Source of the DNA: Streptomyces flavofungini
GTDB taxonomy: Bacteria > Actinomycetota > Actinomycetes > Streptomycetales > Streptomycetaceae
Reading direction: 5' to 3'
Length of the DNA stretch: 64,000 bases
NCBI RefSeq assembly: GCF_014650815.1
Contig: NZ_BMVR01000013.1
Span: 62,001-126,000 of the forward strand
Position numbers and translations under genes: made by a program
Notes under the pieces: generated by a model
Database searches by the model: none
Told to the model about the DNA's origin: nothing
The model's input: only the letters and a program-made list of their open reading frames with translations
Shown here: piece after piece, positions 1 to 9,157 of the stretch
How the letters are laid out: the number at the start of each line of letters is the position of its first letter
Position numbering within the stretch: the first letter of the stretch is position 1

Positions 1-1680
1 GCCGAGGGTGGTCTGGACGTCGGGGTGGCGCTTCTTCAGCTCGCGGATGGCCTCGATGGTGGCGATGCCGTCGCCCCGGGACTCCTCCTGACCAGTGCAG
101 ATGGTGAAGGTCAGGGTGTCGATGAGGATGTCCGACTCGTGGATGCCCCAGTTGCCGGTGAGGTCGTCGATGAGGCGCTCGGCGATGGCGACCTTGTTCT
201 CGACGGTGCGGGCCTGGCCCTCCTCGTCGATGGTGAGGGCGATCAGGGCGGCGCCGTGTTCCTGGGCGAGGGCGGTGACCTTCGCGAACCGGGACTCGGG
301 GCCGTCGCCGTCCTCGTAGTTGACGGAGTTGATGACCGCGCGCCCGCCGAGCTTCTCCAGGCCCGCCTGGATCACGTCGACCTCGGTGGAGTCCAGGACG
401 ATGGGCAGCGTGGAGGCGGTGGCGAAGCGTCCGGCCAGCTCCTGCATGTCCTGGACGCCGTCCCGGCCGACGTAGTCGACGCACAGGTCGAGCATGTGGG
501 CGCCCTCGCGGATCTGGTCGCGGGCCATCTCCACGCAGTCGTCCCAGCGGGCGTCCAGCATGGCCTCGCGGAACTTCTTCGAGCCGTTGGCGTTGGTGCG
601 CTCGCCGATCGCCATGTACGAGGTGTCCTGGCGGAACGGCACGGTCTGGTAGAGCGAGGCGGCGCCCGGCTCGGGGTGCGGCTCGCGCCGGGTCGGCGTG
701 AGCCCGCGCACGCGCTCGACGACCTGGCGCAGGTGCTCGGGGGTGGTGCCGCAGCAGCCGCCGACCAGGGACAGGCCGTACTCGCGGACGAAGGTCTCCT
801 GGGCGTCGGCCAGCTCGGGGGCCGTGAGCGGGTAGTGCGCGCCGTCCTTGCCGAGGACGGGCAGGCCGGCGTTGGGCATGCAGAGGATCGGGACGCGGGA
901 GTGCCGGGCGAGGTAGCGCAGGTGCTCGCTCATCTCGGCCGGTCCGGTCGCGCAGTTCAGGCCGATCATGTCGATGCCCAGCGGCTCCAGGGCGGTCAGC
1001 GCGGCGCCGATCTCGGAGCCGAGCAGCATGGTGCCGGTCGTCTCGACGGTGACGGAGCAGATCAGCGGCACGGTGGCGCCGGTGGCGTCCAGGGCGCGGC
1101 GGGCGCCGAGGAGGGCCGCCTTCGTCTGCAGCAGGTCCTGGGTGGTCTCCACCAGGAGCGCGTCGGCGCCGCCCGCGATCATGCCTTCGGCGTTCTGCTG
1201 GTAGGCGTCGCGCAGCAGGGTGTACGGGGCGTGGCCGAGGGTGGGCAGCTTGGTGCCGGGGCCCATGGAGCCGAGGACCCAGCGCTGCTGGCCGGTGGCG
1301 ACGGTGAACTCGTCGGCGACCTCGCGGGCGATGCGGGCGCCGGACTCGGACAGCTCGAAGACGCGCTCGGGGATGTCGTACTCGCCGAGGGCCGCGTGGT
1401 TGGCGCCGAAGGTGTTGGTCTCGACGCAGTCGACGCCCGCGGCGAAGTACTCGCGGTGGACGGAGGCGACGATGTCGGGGCGCGTGATGTTCAGGATCTC
1501 GTTGCAGCCCTCGAGGTTCTGGAAGTCCTCGAGACTGGGGTCCTGTGCCTGCAGCATGGTGCCCATCGCGCCGTCGGCGACCACCACGCGGGTCGCCAGT
1601 GCTTCGCGGAGGGCGTCGGCCCGGTTCCCGGCGGAGGTGTCCACCGCGGAAGCGGATGAGGGGGTCGGCGACGAGGCCAT
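1..1680 (-). CDS. metH: Cobalamin-dependent methionine synthase, N-terminal part (cut by window edge)
   Basis: This is the first 560 codons of MetH, which transfers a methyl group from methyltetrahydrofolate via cobalamin to homocysteine in the cytosol. The N-terminal homocysteine-binding domain covers roughly residues 30-340, with the zinc cysteines visible in GLNCATGP and GGCCGTTP. The pterin-binding domain starts near residue 370 with GERTNANGSKKF. The cobalamin and reactivation domains lie beyond base 1. The ATG at 1680 has an AGGGAG ribosome site eight bases upstream. It is divergent from gylR, as in S. coelicolor. I looked for a cobalamin or SAM riboswitch in the leader and saw none. 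Confidence 0.97.
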   Translation of the reverse strand, partial: MASSPTPSSASAVDTSAGNRADALREALATRVVVADGAMGTMLQAQDPSLEDFQNLEGCNEILNITRPDIVASVHREYFAAGVDCVETNTFGANHAALGEYDIPERVFELSESGARIAREVADEFTVATGQQRWVLGSMGPGTKLPTLGHAPYTLLRDAYQQNAEGMIAGGADALLVETTQDLLQTKAALLGARRALDATGATVPLICSVTVETTGTMLLGSEIGAALTALEPLGIDMIGLNCATGPAEMSEHLRYLARHSRVPILCMPNAGLPVLGKDGAHYPLTAPELADAQETFVREYGLSLVGGCCGTTPEHLRQVVERVRGLTPTRREPHPEPGAASLYQTVPFRQDTSYMAIGERTNANGSKKFREAMLDARWDDCVEMARDQIREGAHMLDLCVDYVGRDGVQDMQELAGRFATASTLPIVLDSTEVDVIQAGLEKLGGRAVINSVNYEDGDGPESRFAKVTALAQEHGAALIALTIDEEGQARTVENKVAIAERLIDDLTGNWGIHESDILIDTLTFTICTGQEESRGDGIATIEAIRELKKRHPDVQTTLG

Positions 1681-1892
1681 GAATGAGCTCCCTGGAGTGC
1701 GACGGCTGTCGGCTTTGCGGTTTCCGGTGGGAACCCGCACGCGGCCAGGGTAGCCGGGACAGTGCTCCGACCGTGAGACCGTCCAGCGGACGGACGAGGG
1801 GTCGGCCGAGTGGCCGGAAGTCGCCGGTCGGCCGTGTCTCGGGGGAATCGCCGTGCGCGCACCCTTAGCCACAGGTCGGCAACGACCGATAG

Positions 1893-1911
1893 TGTTCAGC
1901 ATTGTCGAACG
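1893..1911. promoter_or_regulatory. Probable GylR operator in the gylR promoter
   Basis: The 12-mer GCATTGTCGAAC (1899-1910) lies about 70 bases before the gylR start, inside the imperfect dyad GTTC-N9-GAAC (1894-1910). The identical 12-mer recurs at 2880-2891 before glpF. Two exact copies confined to the two promoters of one regulon suggest the GylR site. GylR is known to regulate both gylR and the gyl operon; the assignment of this exact word is inference. Confidence 0.6.
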
Positions 1912-1975
1912 GTGAATGCGTTCTTGAGTTCGCTGCGGACTGTGTACGCGGCACGGGATGGAGGACAGGGCTGCG

Positions 1976-2740
1976 ATGGCACGGAACATCCAGTCGCTCG
2001 AGCGGGCCGCCGCGATGCTGCGCCTGCTCGCGGGCGGCGAGCGCCGACTCGGCCTCTCGGACATCTCCTCCGCCCTCGGGCTCGCCAAGGGCACGGCCCA
2101 CGGCATCCTGCGCACCCTCCAGCAGGAGGGCTTCGTCGAGCAGGACGCGGCCTCGGGCCGCTATCAGCTGGGCGCGGAGCTGCTGCGCCTCGGCAACAGC
2201 TATCTGGACGTGCACGAGCTGCGCGCCCGCGCCCTGGTGTGGACCGACGACCTGGCCCGCTCCAGCGGCGAGAGCGTCTACCTGGGCGTCCTGCACCAGC
2301 AGGGCGTCCTGATCGTGCACCACGTCTTCCGGCCCGACGACAGCCGCCAGGTCCTGGAGGTGGGGGCCATGCAGCCGCTGCACTCCACGGCGCTCGGCAA
2401 GGTGCTCGCGGCGTACGACCCGGTGGCGCACAGCGAAGCGCTCGAGGGCGAGCGGGAGTCGTTCACGGCACACACGGTGAGCACGCCGGAGGCGTTCGAG
2501 GGCGTCCTCGACCTCACGCGCGCGCGGGGCTATGCGGCCGACGTCGAGGAGACCTGGGAGGGGATCGCGTCCGTGGCCGCGCCCATCCACGACCGGCGGC
2601 GGATGCCGGTGGGCGCGGTGGGGATCACGGGGGCCGTGGAGCGGGTGTGCCCCGCGGGCGAGATGCGGCCGGAGCTGATCGCGGCGGTGCGGGACTGCGC
2701 GCGGGCGGTCTCCCGGGACCTGGGCGCGAGCCGGTTCTGA
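1976..2740 (+). CDS. gylR: Glycerol operon regulator, IclR family
   Basis: A 254-residue IclR-type regulator. Residues 1-60 form the winged helix-turn-helix (NIQSLERAAAMLRLL then LSDISSALGLAKGTAHGIL), followed by the IclR effector-binding domain to the C terminus. It matches Streptomyces GylR in sequence and in position, immediately upstream of glpF-glpK-glpD. In Streptomyces GylR represses the glycerol operon until glycerol 3-phosphate accumulates. An in-frame ATG at 1958 is possible, but the ATG at 1976 is preferred because GGAGG at 1960-1964 sits at a usable distance from it and the protein then begins MARNIQSLERA like its homologues. Confidence 0.93.
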   Translation: MARNIQSLERAAAMLRLLAGGERRLGLSDISSALGLAKGTAHGILRTLQQEGFVEQDAASGRYQLGAELLRLGNSYLDVHELRARALVWTDDLARSSGESVYLGVLHQQGVLIVHHVFRPDDSRQVLEVGAMQPLHSTALGKVLAAYDPVAHSEALEGERESFTAHTVSTPEAFEGVLDLTRARGYAADVEETWEGIASVAAPIHDRRRMPVGAVGITGAVERVCPAGEMRPELIAAVRDCARAVSRDLGASRF

Positions 2741-2834
2741 CCTGGGGCCCGGCGCGCGCCCGCGCGTTTCTGGTTGCGACGCCGGTGATAACCCAGAACG
2801 ATCAATAACGATCGTGTTTTCAATAACAGAACTC

Positions 2835-2891
2835 TTGACGTGTTGGTAACCCCACGGCCAGACTCGCGTCCACCGGTCGGCATTGTCGAAC
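2835..2891 (+). promoter_or_regulatory. Probable gyl operon promoter and GylR operator
   Basis: The 275-base gap before glpF contains TTGACG (2835-2840) as a -35 candidate and CAGACT (2859-2864) as a weak -10 at 18-base spacing. The second copy of GCATTGTCGAAC is at 2880-2891, just downstream of the -10, where a repressor would block transcription. Upstream, AACGATC is directly repeated (2798-2804 and 2808-2814) beside two CAATAAC words, a locally AT-rich block that may hold further sites. The start point has not been mapped here. Confidence 0.5.
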
Positions 2892-3015
2892 ACCTAACGG
2901 CATTACGCGTTACAGTGGGGCAAGCCAGGGCCGGCAACGCCCTCACCTGAGGGCGCGGACCACCGGAGGGACCCGGGGTTCGCCTTTCCCTGGACGAAGG
3001 ACAAAGGAGTCGCGG

Positions 3016-3801
3016 GTGTCCAGCTCCGACATCTTCATCGGCGAGACCATCGGTACCGCCGTGCTCATCCTGCTCGGTGGTGGCGTGTGCGCCGCCGTCA
3101 CGCTCAAGCGCTCGAAGGCCAAGGACGCGGGCTGGCTCGCGATCACGTTCGGCTGGGGCTTCGCCGTACTGACCGGCGCCTACCTCGCGGGCGGCGTCTC
3201 CGGCGCGCACCTGAACCCGGCGGTCACCATCGGCCTCGCCGTGGACGGCGGCACCAAGTGGAGCGACGTTCCGATCTACCTCGGTTCGCAGCTCCTCGGC
3301 GCCATGATCGGTGCGGTGCTCGTGTGGGCCACGTACTACGGACAGTTCCAGGCCCACCTCACGGACCCGGAGATCGTCAACGCCAAGTCCGGTGACGAGG
3401 GCATGGTCGACCTGAAGGCCGCCCCCAAGGCGGGCCCCGTGCTCGGCATCTTCTCCACCGGTCCGGAGATCCGGAACGTCGCCCAGAACCTGGTCACCGA
3501 GATCATCGCCACGACCGTGCTCGTCCTGGCGATCCTCACCCAGGGCCTCAACGACGGCGGCAACGGCCTCGGCGTCCTCGGCGCCCTGATCACCGCGCTC
3601 GTCGTGGTGGGCATCGGCCTCTCGCTCGGCGGCCCCACGGGCTACGCCATCAACCCGGTCCGTGACCTCGGCCCGCGCGTCGTCCACTCGCTGCTCCCGC
3701 TCCCCAACAAGGGTGGCTCCGACTGGTCGTACGCGTGGATTCCTGTCGTCGGACCGCTGATCGGCGGCGCTCTGGCCGCATACATCTTCAAGCTGTTCTG
3801 A
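3016..3801 (+). CDS. glpF: Glycerol facilitator (aquaglyceroporin, MIP family)
   Basis: A 261-residue MIP-family channel with about six membrane segments that lets glycerol diffuse into the cell. The first pore motif is canonical NPA (residues 67-69 in GAHLNPAV). The second half-helix reads NPV (213-215, AINPVRDLGPR) instead of NPA, with the glyceroporin-type RD following it. The GTG start at 3016 has AAAGGAG at 3003-3009. It is the first gene of the gyl operon, 40 bases before glpK, and should be induced by glycerol through GylR. This gene is gylC in Streptomyces literature. Confidence 0.95.
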   Translation: MSSSDIFIGETIGTAVLILLGGGVCAAVTLKRSKAKDAGWLAITFGWGFAVLTGAYLAGGVSGAHLNPAVTIGLAVDGGTKWSDVPIYLGSQLLGAMIGAVLVWATYYGQFQAHLTDPEIVNAKSGDEGMVDLKAAPKAGPVLGIFSTGPEIRNVAQNLVTEIIATTVLVLAILTQGLNDGGNGLGVLGALITALVVVGIGLSLGGPTGYAINPVRDLGPRVVHSLLPLPNKGGSDWSYAWIPVVGPLIGGALAAYIFKLF

Positions 3802-3841
3802 GCGACCCCGCCGACCACCACACGTACTTCAGGAGCACACC

Positions 3842-5383
3842 GTGACCGACGCACACACCGCCGGCCCCTTCATCGCGGCCATCGACCAGGGCACCACCTC
3901 CAGCCGCTGCATCGTCTTCGACCGCGACGGGCGCATCGTCTCCGTCGACCAGAAGGAGCACGAGCAGATCTTCCCGAAGCCGGGCTGGGTCGAGCACAAC
4001 GCCACCGAGATCTGGACCAACGTCGAGGAAGTCGTCGCCGGAGCCATCTCCAAGGCCGGCATCACCAGCGCCGACATCAAGGCCATCGGCATCACCAACC
4101 AGCGCGAGACCACGCTGCTGTGGGACAAGAACACCGGCGAGCCGGTGTACAACGCCATCGTCTGGCAGGACACCCGCACCGACGCGCTCTGCAAGGAGCT
4201 CGGCCGCAACGTCGGCCAGGACCGCTTCCGCCGCGAGACGGGCCTGCCGCTCGCGTCCTACTTCGCCGGTCCCAAGGCCCGCTGGCTGCTCGACAACGTC
4301 GACGGCCTGCGCGAGCGCGCCGAGGCGGGCGACATCCTCTTCGGCACCATGGACTCCTGGGTCATCTGGAACCTGACGGGCGGTGTGAACGGCGGCAAGC
4401 ACGTCACCGACGTCACCAACGCCTCCCGCACCATGCTGATGAACCTGCACACCATGGAGTGGGACGAGCGCATCGCCGACTCCATCGGCGTGCCGATGCG
4501 GATCCTCCCCGAGATCCGCTCCTCCGCCGAGGTCTACGGCGAGGTCACCGGCGGCAAGCTCGGCGACATCCTGGGCGGCATCCCGGTCGCCTCCGCCCTC
4601 GGCGACCAGCAGGCGGCCCTGTTCGGCCAGACCTGCTTCGAGGAGGGCGAGGCCAAGTCCACGTACGGCACCGGCACCTTCATGCTGATGAACACCGGCG
4701 AGAAGGCCATCAACTCGTACTCCGGGCTGCTGACCACCGTGGGCTACCAGATCGGCGACAAGAAGCCGGTCTACGCCCTCGAGGGCTCCATCGCCGTCAC
4801 CGGCTCGCTGGTGCAGTGGATGCGCGACCAGATGGGCCTGATCAACTCCGCCGCGGAGATCGAGACGCTCGCGTCCTCGGTAGACGACAACGGCGGCGCG
4901 TACTTCGTACCGGCCTTCTCGGGCCTGTTCGCCCCGTACTGGCGTTCCGACGCCCGCGGTGTGATCGCCGGTCTGACCCGGTACGTCACCAAGGCGCACA
5001 TCGCGCGCGCCGTCCTGGAGGCCACCGCCTGGCAGACCCGCGAGATCACCGACGCCATGACGAAGGACTCCGGCGTCGAGCTCGCGGCCCTCAAGGTCGA
5101 CGGCGGCATGACCTCCAACAACCTGCTGATGCAGACCCTCTCGGACTTCCTGGACGCGCCGGTGGTGCGCCCCATGGTCGCCGAGACGACCTGCCTCGGC
5201 GCCGCCTATGCCGCCGGTCTCGCCGTCGGCTTCTGGTCCTCCACCGACGACCTGCGCGCCAACTGGCGCCGGGCCGCGGAGTGGACCCCCCGCATGGACG
5301 CGGACATCCGCGACCGTGAGTACAAGAACTGGCTCAAGGCCGTCGAGCGGACCATGGGCTGGCTCGAGGACGACGAGAGCTGA
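3842..5383 (+). CDS. glpK: Glycerol kinase
   Basis: A 513-residue FGGY-family kinase converting glycerol plus ATP to sn-glycerol 3-phosphate in the cytosol. The N-terminal phosphate-binding signature DQGTTSSR is at residues 15-22, the central GDQQAALFG and GTGTFMLMNTG segments are intact, and the C-terminal ATPase half includes DGGMTSNN. Length is normal for the family. GTG start at 3842 with AGGAG eleven bases upstream. It lies between glpF and glpD in the glycerol operon; its product is the substrate of GlpD and the presumed GylR inducer. Confidence 0.97.
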   Translation: MTDAHTAGPFIAAIDQGTTSSRCIVFDRDGRIVSVDQKEHEQIFPKPGWVEHNATEIWTNVEEVVAGAISKAGITSADIKAIGITNQRETTLLWDKNTGEPVYNAIVWQDTRTDALCKELGRNVGQDRFRRETGLPLASYFAGPKARWLLDNVDGLRERAEAGDILFGTMDSWVIWNLTGGVNGGKHVTDVTNASRTMLMNLHTMEWDERIADSIGVPMRILPEIRSSAEVYGEVTGGKLGDILGGIPVASALGDQQAALFGQTCFEEGEAKSTYGTGTFMLMNTGEKAINSYSGLLTTVGYQIGDKKPVYALEGSIAVTGSLVQWMRDQMGLINSAAEIETLASSVDDNGGAYFVPAFSGLFAPYWRSDARGVIAGLTRYVTKAHIARAVLEATAWQTREITDAMTKDSGVELAALKVDGGMTSNNLLMQTLSDFLDAPVVRPMVAETTCLGAAYAAGLAVGFWSSTDDLRANWRRAAEWTPRMDADIRDREYKNWLKAVERTMGWLEDDES

Positions 5384-5420
5384 ACCGCACTCAGCTCAGC
5401 TGACGAGGAGTTAAGCAACC

Positions 5421-7040
5421 ATGACCACCCTGCAGAGCGGCCCCGCCTTCCCGGCTCTCGGCACGCCTCCGGCCGCCGGCAGCGCCCCGAGCCGCGCCGA
5501 GACCCGGGAGCGTCTCTCCAAGGCGTCCTACGACCTCCTGGTGATCGGCGGCGGAATCCTGGGCATCTCCACCGCCTGGCATGCCGCGCAGTCGGGTCTC
5601 AGGGTGGCCCTGGTGGACGCCGGCGACTTCGCCGGCGCCACCTCCTCCGCCTCCTCCAAGCTCCTCCACGGCGGTCTGCGCTACCTGCAGACCGGCGCGG
5701 TGAAGCTGGTCGCGGAGAACCACTTCGAGCGGCGTGCGGTGTCACGCCAGGTGGCACCGCACCTCGCCAACCCGCTCACCTTCTACCTGCCGGTCTACAA
5801 GGGCGGCCCGCACGGCGCCGCCAAGCTCGGCGCGGGCGTCTTCGCCTACTCGGCCCTTTCCGCGTTCGGTGACGGCGTCGGCCACCTGCTCTCCCCCGCC
5901 AAGGCGGCGCAGGACGTGCCGGAGCTGCGCACGGACAACCTGAAGGCCGTGGCCGTGTACGGCGACGACCAGATGAACGACGCGCGCATGGCCCTGATGA
6001 CGGTCCGCGCCGCCGCCGAGGCCGGCGCCGCCGTCCTCAACCACGCCGAGGTCACCGGCCTGCGCTTCACGGGCGGCCGGGTCACCGGCGCCGACCTCAA
6101 GGACCGCATAGACGGCGAGGAGTTCGGCGTCAACGCCCGTCTGGTCCTGAACGCGACCGGCCCCTGGGTCGACCACCTGCGCAAGATGGAGAACCCGGAC
6201 GCCGCGCCCTCCATCCGCCTGTCCAAGGGCGCGCACCTGGTCCTCAAGCGCACCGCCCCCTGGAAGGCCGCGCTGGCCACGCCGATCGACAAGTACCGCA
6301 TCACGTTCGCCCTGCCCTGGGAGGACATGCTGCTGCTCGGCACCACCGACGAGGAGTTCGAGGGCGACCCGGCCGACGTGCGCGTCACCGAGTCCGACAC
6401 CGCGCAGATCCTGGACGAGGCCGCGTTCTCCATCCGCGACCAGCAGCTCTCCCGCGACCTGATCACGTACTCCTTCGCGGGGCTGCGGGTGCTTCCCGGC
6501 GGTCCCGGCGACACCTCCAAGGCCAAGCGCGAGACGGTCGTCACCGAGGGCCGCGGCGGCATGCTGTCGGTCGCGGGCGGCAAGTGGACGACGTTCCGCC
6601 ACATCGGTCGTACGGTCATGAAGAAGCTGGAAGCACTGCCGGGTCACCCGCTCGGTGACGACTACGAGCCCATCTCCGAGTTGCCGAAGAAGCTGCCGCT
6701 GCCCGGCATCGCCAACCCGCGCGCGGTCGCCCACCGCCTCCTGGTCGACGGCCCCGCGCCCGGCCCGCGCATGTCGCCCGACACCGCGCGGCACCTGGCC
6801 ACGCACTACGGCTCCCTGTCCTTCGACATCGCCCGTCTGGCGAACGAGAACCCGGAGCTGGCCGAGCGCGTCCACCCCGACGCCCCGGAGATCTGGGCGC
6901 AGGTCGTGTACGCCCGCGACAACGAGTGGGCCGAGACGGCCGACGACGTGCTGCGTCGCCGTACGACGCTGACGATCCGCGGCCTGGCGACGGACGAGGT
7001 CCGGGGCAAGGTCGAGGGCCTGCTGGGCAAGAAGGCCTGA
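5421..7040 (+). CDS. glpD: Aerobic glycerol-3-phosphate dehydrogenase
   Basis: A 539-residue FAD-dependent dehydrogenase that oxidises glycerol 3-phosphate to dihydroxyacetone phosphate at the membrane and passes electrons to quinone. The FAD dinucleotide fold begins near residue 41 (VIGGGILGIS), followed by SSASSKLLHGGLRYL, typical of GlpD. The C-terminal GlpD domain runs from about residue 410. ATG at 5421 with GAGGAG upstream, 37 bases after glpK. Last gene of the gyl operon. Confidence 0.96.
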   Translation: MTTLQSGPAFPALGTPPAAGSAPSRAETRERLSKASYDLLVIGGGILGISTAWHAAQSGLRVALVDAGDFAGATSSASSKLLHGGLRYLQTGAVKLVAENHFERRAVSRQVAPHLANPLTFYLPVYKGGPHGAAKLGAGVFAYSALSAFGDGVGHLLSPAKAAQDVPELRTDNLKAVAVYGDDQMNDARMALMTVRAAAEAGAAVLNHAEVTGLRFTGGRVTGADLKDRIDGEEFGVNARLVLNATGPWVDHLRKMENPDAAPSIRLSKGAHLVLKRTAPWKAALATPIDKYRITFALPWEDMLLLGTTDEEFEGDPADVRVTESDTAQILDEAAFSIRDQQLSRDLITYSFAGLRVLPGGPGDTSKAKRETVVTEGRGGMLSVAGGKWTTFRHIGRTVMKKLEALPGHPLGDDYEPISELPKKLPLPGIANPRAVAHRLLVDGPAPGPRMSPDTARHLATHYGSLSFDIARLANENPELAERVHPDAPEIWAQVVYARDNEWAETADDVLRRRTTLTIRGLATDEVRGKVEGLLGKKA

Positions 7041-7052
7041 CCTTCACCTGGT

Positions 7053-7090
7053 GCGTAAGGGGCGGTCGCCATGGCGACCGCCCCTTACGC
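7053..7090. terminator. Terminator of the glycerol operon (38-bp perfect palindrome)
   Basis: GCGTAAGGGGCGGTCGCC (7053-7070) and its exact complement (7073-7090) flank a central AT. The stem is 18 pairs before loop strain and starts 12 bases after the glpD stop. There is no T tract, as is usual in Streptomyces. Confidence 0.85.
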
Positions 7091-7154
7091 GTACCCCGGA
7101 CAGGTGCCACGCCGCCGCCACACCGCCGCAACGTTCGGCGCGCACATGTGAAGC

Positions 7155-7511
7155 ATGAAGTTTCAGGTCCTTTCCCTCATCTCCCACTCGCCCCATCCCC
7201 TGACCGGTGAACTCCCGTCCGCCGCCGAGCGGTTCGAGGACGTCGTCGAGGTCGGGGCCGAGGCGGAACGGCTCGGCTACGACGCGTACGCGGTGGGCGA
7301 GCGGCACGCGGGCGCGTTCCTGTCGTCCAGCCCGACGGTCGTGCTCGGCGCGCTCGCGACGCGCACGTCCCGCATCCGGCTCCTGACCGGCGTGACCGTG
7401 GTCACGATCCTCGACCCGGTGCGGGTCGCCGAGGACTACGCGACCCTCGACCAGCTCTCGCGCGGGCGCGTGGAGCTGGTGATCGGCAAGGGCTCCTCGG
7501 CGTCGCCCTGA
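7155..7511 (+). pseudogene. LLM-class flavin oxidoreductase, truncated after about 113 residues
   Basis: The reading frame begins like a full bacterial-luciferase-like flavin oxidoreductase (MKFQVLSLISHSPHP) and keeps the family pattern through GRVELVIGKG. Family members continue for another 200 residues or more, but here the frame runs into five unrelated residues and stops at 7511. From about 7493 the DNA instead encodes, in another frame, the end of an ABC permease. The best explanation is a deletion that fused two genes. The start has no strong ribosome site. The product should lack most of the TIM barrel and be inactive. Confidence 0.85.
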
Positions 7512-8176
7512 ACCTGCTGGCCGTCGGCCTGACGGGCTATCTGCTGCGGACCGTCTTCGGCGTCCAGGGCACGTTCTCCGACCCCGATCTGCGGGGCCGC
7601 GGCGAGGTCGACGTGCCGCTGCTGGGTCCGGTCCTCTCGGGCCACTCCTTGCTCGTGTACGTGTCGTGGGGCGCCGTCGCCGTCGCCGCGCTGTTCCTCG
7701 CCCGGCACCCGTGGGGGCTGCGGCTGCGCGGTGTCGGCGAGGCACCGGAGGCGGCGGCGACGCTCGGGGTGAGCCCGGCGAAGTACCGTTACGCCACGGT
7801 GCTCGCTTCGGGCGTGCCGTGCGGGCTGGCGGGGGCCCAACTCGCCCTCGGCAACGTGACGTTGTTCTCGGAGAACATGACGGCGGGGCGCGGCTGGATC
7901 GCCGTGGTCGCCGTGCTTCTGGGCCGGGCCGCGCCGCTGGGCGTGCTGCTTGCGACGCTGCTCTTCGGGGTCGCGGAGGCCGTGGGCTTCCGGTTGCAGG
8001 GGGTGGGCCTCCCGCCGCAGGCCACGGACGCCGCGCCGTACGTCGTGCCCCTCGTCGCCCTGTTCCTGTCCACCGCGCGCCGACGCCGCCGCGCCGCACA
8101 CCCGCCGAAGCCACCCGGGCCAGCCAAGCCCTCGAAGTCGCCCGAGCCGTCCGACCCCCTGGTAGGAGCCCCCTGA
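7493..8176 (+). pseudogene. ABC transporter permease remnant (nucleoside/BMP-type), C-terminal third
   Basis: From 7493 the frame reads LLGVALNLLAVGLTGYLL and continues through several hydrophobic segments to a proline-rich tail ending at 8176. The part ARHPWGLRLRGVGEAPEAAATLGV is typical of the second permease of BMP-family (nucleoside or purine) ABC importers. About the first half of such a permease is missing, and the binding protein, ATPase and first permease expected upstream are absent. No ribosome site precedes the first available start (GTG 7613). The stop overlaps the next start as TGATG, showing that the permease was formerly coupled to the phosphorylase gene. Confidence 0.8.
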
Positions 8177-8985
8177 TGACGACGTCCACCGACACCCTGC
8201 CCATCTCCGGAGTACCCCGCTCCGGCCTGCCCCCGTACGCCGTAGTCGTCGGCGACCCCGCGCGCGCCGCGGCCGTCGCCGACCTCCTGGACGACGCCAA
8301 GGAGGTCTCGTACCACCGCGAGTACCGCACCTTCACCGGCACCTGGCAGGGCCTGTCCGTCGTCGTGTCCTCGCACGGCGTGGGCGCGCCCGGCGCGCTG
8401 TGCCTGTTCCAGGAGCTGGCCGAGGCGGGTGTGACGCACTTCATCCGGCTCGGCACCGCGGGCGCGATCCGGCCGGGGGTCGGGGACGGGGACCTGGTCG
8501 TCGCGGACGCGGCGGTGCGCGACGACGGCGTGACGCAGCAGCTCATCCCGGCCGAGTACCCGGCGTTCGGCGCGCCGGAGGCGGTGCTCGCCCTCCAGCG
8601 CGCCGCCCGCGCGGCAGGGGCCCCGTACCACCGGGGCGTGGTGTGGACGCGGGCCGCCTTCCAGCCGGGCTTCCTGCCGCTGCCCGCCGACGCCTACGAA
8701 CGGGCCGGGATCGTCGCGATCGAGATGGAGCTCTCGGCGCTGTACGTGTTCGCCTCGACGCGCGGCCTGACGGCGGGCGGCGCGCTCGTGGTCGACGGGG
8801 CCAACGCCGACGAACTGGTCGACGAGGAGGCCACCGGCGGTTACGACCCGCACCGCGCGGTGGTCGCCGACGGAGTCACTCGCGGCGCCCGGATAACCTT
8901 GGACGCACTGCGCCTGCTGGCCGCCGACGACGCCGGGCTGCCCGCGCAGTCGCCCCGCGTGGCACCGCCCGCGCGGACCGCCTGA
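8176..8985 (+). CDS. Nucleoside phosphorylase (uridine phosphorylase-like, PNP/UDP family)
   Basis: A 269-residue member of the nucleoside phosphorylase-I family, which cleaves a nucleoside with phosphate into base and ribose 1-phosphate in the cytosol. Visible signatures are VVGDPARA (phosphate site, residues 25-31), LGTAGAI near residue 95 and IEMELSALY near 185, where the glutamate pair binds ribose. ATG at 8176 overlaps the stop of the permease remnant by one base, with GGTAGGAG upstream. Substrate choice between uridine and purine nucleosides cannot be settled by eye. It heads the surviving catabolic operon. Confidence 0.85.
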   Translation: MTTSTDTLPISGVPRSGLPPYAVVVGDPARAAAVADLLDDAKEVSYHREYRTFTGTWQGLSVVVSSHGVGAPGALCLFQELAEAGVTHFIRLGTAGAIRPGVGDGDLVVADAAVRDDGVTQQLIPAEYPAFGAPEAVLALQRAARAAGAPYHRGVVWTRAAFQPGFLPLPADAYERAGIVAIEMELSALYVFASTRGLTAGGALVVDGANADELVDEEATGGYDPHRAVVADGVTRGARITLDALRLLAADDAGLPAQSPRVAPPARTA

Positions 8986-9157
8986 ACAGACCTGAACAGA
9001 GCCGACCGCCCCGGCCGCCGAGCCGGTGCCGTCCGCGACCCGCCACCCCGCCGAAGCGGTGGCTTCCCGCACCCCGCCCCTGCCCCTGCCCCTGCCCACA
9101 GCGCATGCCCCAGCCCCAGCCCTTCCCACGGCACCCCCACGGAACGGAACGGAACGC

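Noticed and set aside
25..1659. 544-codon open frame opposite metH
   Set aside because: It is an antisense shadow of metH caused by GC-biased codon positions; the minus strand gives a perfect methionine synthase.
1681..1975. Cobalamin or SAM riboswitch upstream of metH
   Set aside because: No B12-box-like or SAM-box core words were found in the minus-strand leader.
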